This document shows positions 41,156 through 42,483 of a stretch of 42,483 bases of DNA, in pieces; positions within the stretch are counted from its first letter, which is position 1, and every line of letters begins with the position of its first letter. The DNA is from Chara braunii (Eukaryota > Streptophyta > Charophyceae > Charales > Characeae). Made by a program: the position numbers and the translations under genes. The stretch spans positions 102,057 through 144,539 of the forward strand of contig BFEA01000557.1 of assembly GCA_003427395.1 (NCBI GenBank). The letters run 5' to 3'. Below the pieces are notes generated by a model. That model ran no database searches, had not been told where the DNA came from, and saw only the letters and a list, made by a program, of their open reading frames with translations.

Positions 41156-42127
41156 TTGTTACGATTATGGGCAGAGAGCAACTCTTTGGAACCCCCTGAG
41201 CGCCTCGAGAACGGGCTAGGGATCAAAATTGCAATGAAACCTGTGTCGTGGCAGGATATTCGAGATGGGGTAACACCGGAAGAACACATGGCTATTCAAG
41301 AACACGATGCACAGATGATGACCACGGTGTTTTCCTGGCGATCGGATAACTCGTTCATCTCCGCACCCCCACCAGAGAACACCAAGCGGGTGAATACAAC
41401 ACATATCGATGTAAGGATATGAGAGGAGTTGTATGAGTTGCACGTACCCCGATACGCACCTGATGAGATTCACCACCTAATCGCAAACATTCTGAAAGAG
41501 TACAAAGGAGCGATTTGTGTGACAGACACAGACATTGGACTGTCGTTAGTCATACAGCACGAGATCCAGATGGGAAATCATTCCCCGATTCACTGCAAAC
41601 CTTACAGATACTCCCTGGTAGAACGGAAAAAGGCTCTCGAGCGGATTCGAGAATATGAAGCAGCCGATTGGATCGAACCCGCCACTGGGCCATGATCGTT
41701 TCCGGTGGTGTTAGTACCGAAAAATAACGGTTCGATTCGCATATGCATTGATTATCGCAAACTGAATGACATCACGATCAAAGATGTGTATCCCCTCCCC
41801 CGGATTGACGATTTGCTGGATGCGATTGGGTGTGCTAATTATTTAAGTAAGTTTGATATTCGGCACGACTTCCATCATATTCTGGTTAAGGAGGATGATC
41901 GGCCGAAGACGGCCTTCGTATTGTTTGAACAACAGGAAAAAAAACTTGGGGGATTGCAGGGTTTGAGCAACGTTAGGGTCGTTGGAGCAACATTTAAAAA
42001 CATGTTCTTGCCACTGGCAACATCGCATGGTTTGAGCAGCAGTTGGCCAACATTGTTGTCCAAACTTCAACGTTTCTCACCCCGTACCATAACGTTGGGA
42101 CAACGTACTACAATATTCGTGGAATGA
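41156..42127 (+). pseudogene. Ty3/gypsy-like pol, RT N-terminal half, broken off
   Basis: Same frame with TGA at 41420-41422 and 41693-41695. RT signatures: VLVPKNNGSIRICIDYRKLN, DVYPLPRIDDLLDAIG and KFDIRHDFHHILV (motif A Asp at 41855-41857), RPKTAFVLF. A gypsy RT should continue with a G-x-Y-x-F box and YVDD, but from about 41926 the sequence turns into unrelated EQQEKKLGGLQ... and then a microsatellite. RNase H and integrase are absent from the window. Confidence 0.8.
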
Positions 42128-42136
42128 TCATTTATT

Positions 42137-42140
<4 letters not shown>

Positions 42141-42203
<63 letters not shown>
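42141..42203. repeat. (GA)n microsatellite
   Basis: About 31 GA units. Confidence 0.95.
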
Positions 42204-42207
<4 letters not shown>

Positions 42208-42214
42208 GATGTTG

Positions 42215-42416
42215 TAGCCATAGATTCGTTCTGACCAGCTCATCCTCTCGATGATAGTGTATATTTCAATTGTTGTAGCGGTAAATCAGTTCGATTGATG
42301 TTGGTCCTATCGATTGAAGTACCGTCTCTCTCTTCAAACACACACACAGTGTGACAGTGTATATTTCCATGTTGTAGCGGTAGATTCTATCGATTTTGCT
42401 CATCCTATCGATGAAA

Positions 42417-42420
<4 letters not shown>
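42215..42420. repeat. diverged ~70-100-bp tandem repeat
   Basis: GTTGTAGCGGTAGATTC, TCATCCTATCGATGAAAGT and GTGTATATTTCCAT-type words recur two to three times between two microsatellites. Confidence 0.7.

Positions 42421-42483
<63 letters not shown>
42421..42483. repeat. (CT)n(CA)n microsatellite at window end
   Basis: CT units to 42470, then CA units to the end. Confidence 0.95.

Overview
This is a nuclear scaffold from a eukaryote. My best guess is a green plant of the streptophyte lineage, for example a charophyte alga. The guess rests on a plant-type protein disulfide isomerase (two thioredoxin domains plus an ERp29 C-terminal domain), plant-like U2 and U6 snRNA retrocopies, a decayed piece of plastid rbcL, spliceosomal introns and a very dense load of retroelements. 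Only one gene looks like an intact host protein gene. There is no operon logic; nearly everything else is mobile or repetitive DNA.

Layout. 0.2-1.8 kb: broken retrotransposon gag on the minus strand. 1.8-5.1 kb: mostly unassigned, with a tRNA-Gly-like sequence. 5.1-6.5 kb: unrecognised ORF fragments. 7.0-9.8 kb: a higher-order tandem repeat carrying six 40-nt hairpins. 10.0-14.9 kb: a DIRS-like (tyrosine-recombinase) retroelement. It has a gag-like ORF with a 106-nt intron, a long RT-RNase H ORF in the same frame behind a single TGA, and a decayed tyrosine recombinase running the opposite way, tail to tail. 16.0-18.7 kb: a different, mutated reverse transcriptase ORF on the minus strand. 19.1-19.45 kb: the rbcL fragment. 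20.05-20.19 kb: two Nextera mate-pair junction adapters left in the assembly. 20.2-24 kb and 31-36 kb: a cluster of about a dozen short TA-flanked foldback elements (two subfamilies), plus SINEs, tandem repeats and snRNA retrocopies. 24.6-25.7 kb: the disulfide isomerase gene on the minus strand, ending in an assembly gap. 26.4-28.1 kb: two minisatellites. 28.4 and 30.8 kb: U6 and U2 retrocopies with target-site duplications. 36-42 kb: a decayed Ty3/gypsy-like element on the plus strand (primer-binding site, gag with zinc knuckle, protease, RT start), which breaks off into repeats.

The most interesting items are: the DIRS-like element with its inverted recombinase and intron; a U2 snRNA retrocopy inserted in a tRNA-derived SINE at a site that a second SINE copy shows was hit again; the foldback family; and the hairpin-bearing higher-order repeat. 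Parts of the assembly are unreliable: two N gaps, retained adapters, and joins inside microsatellites.
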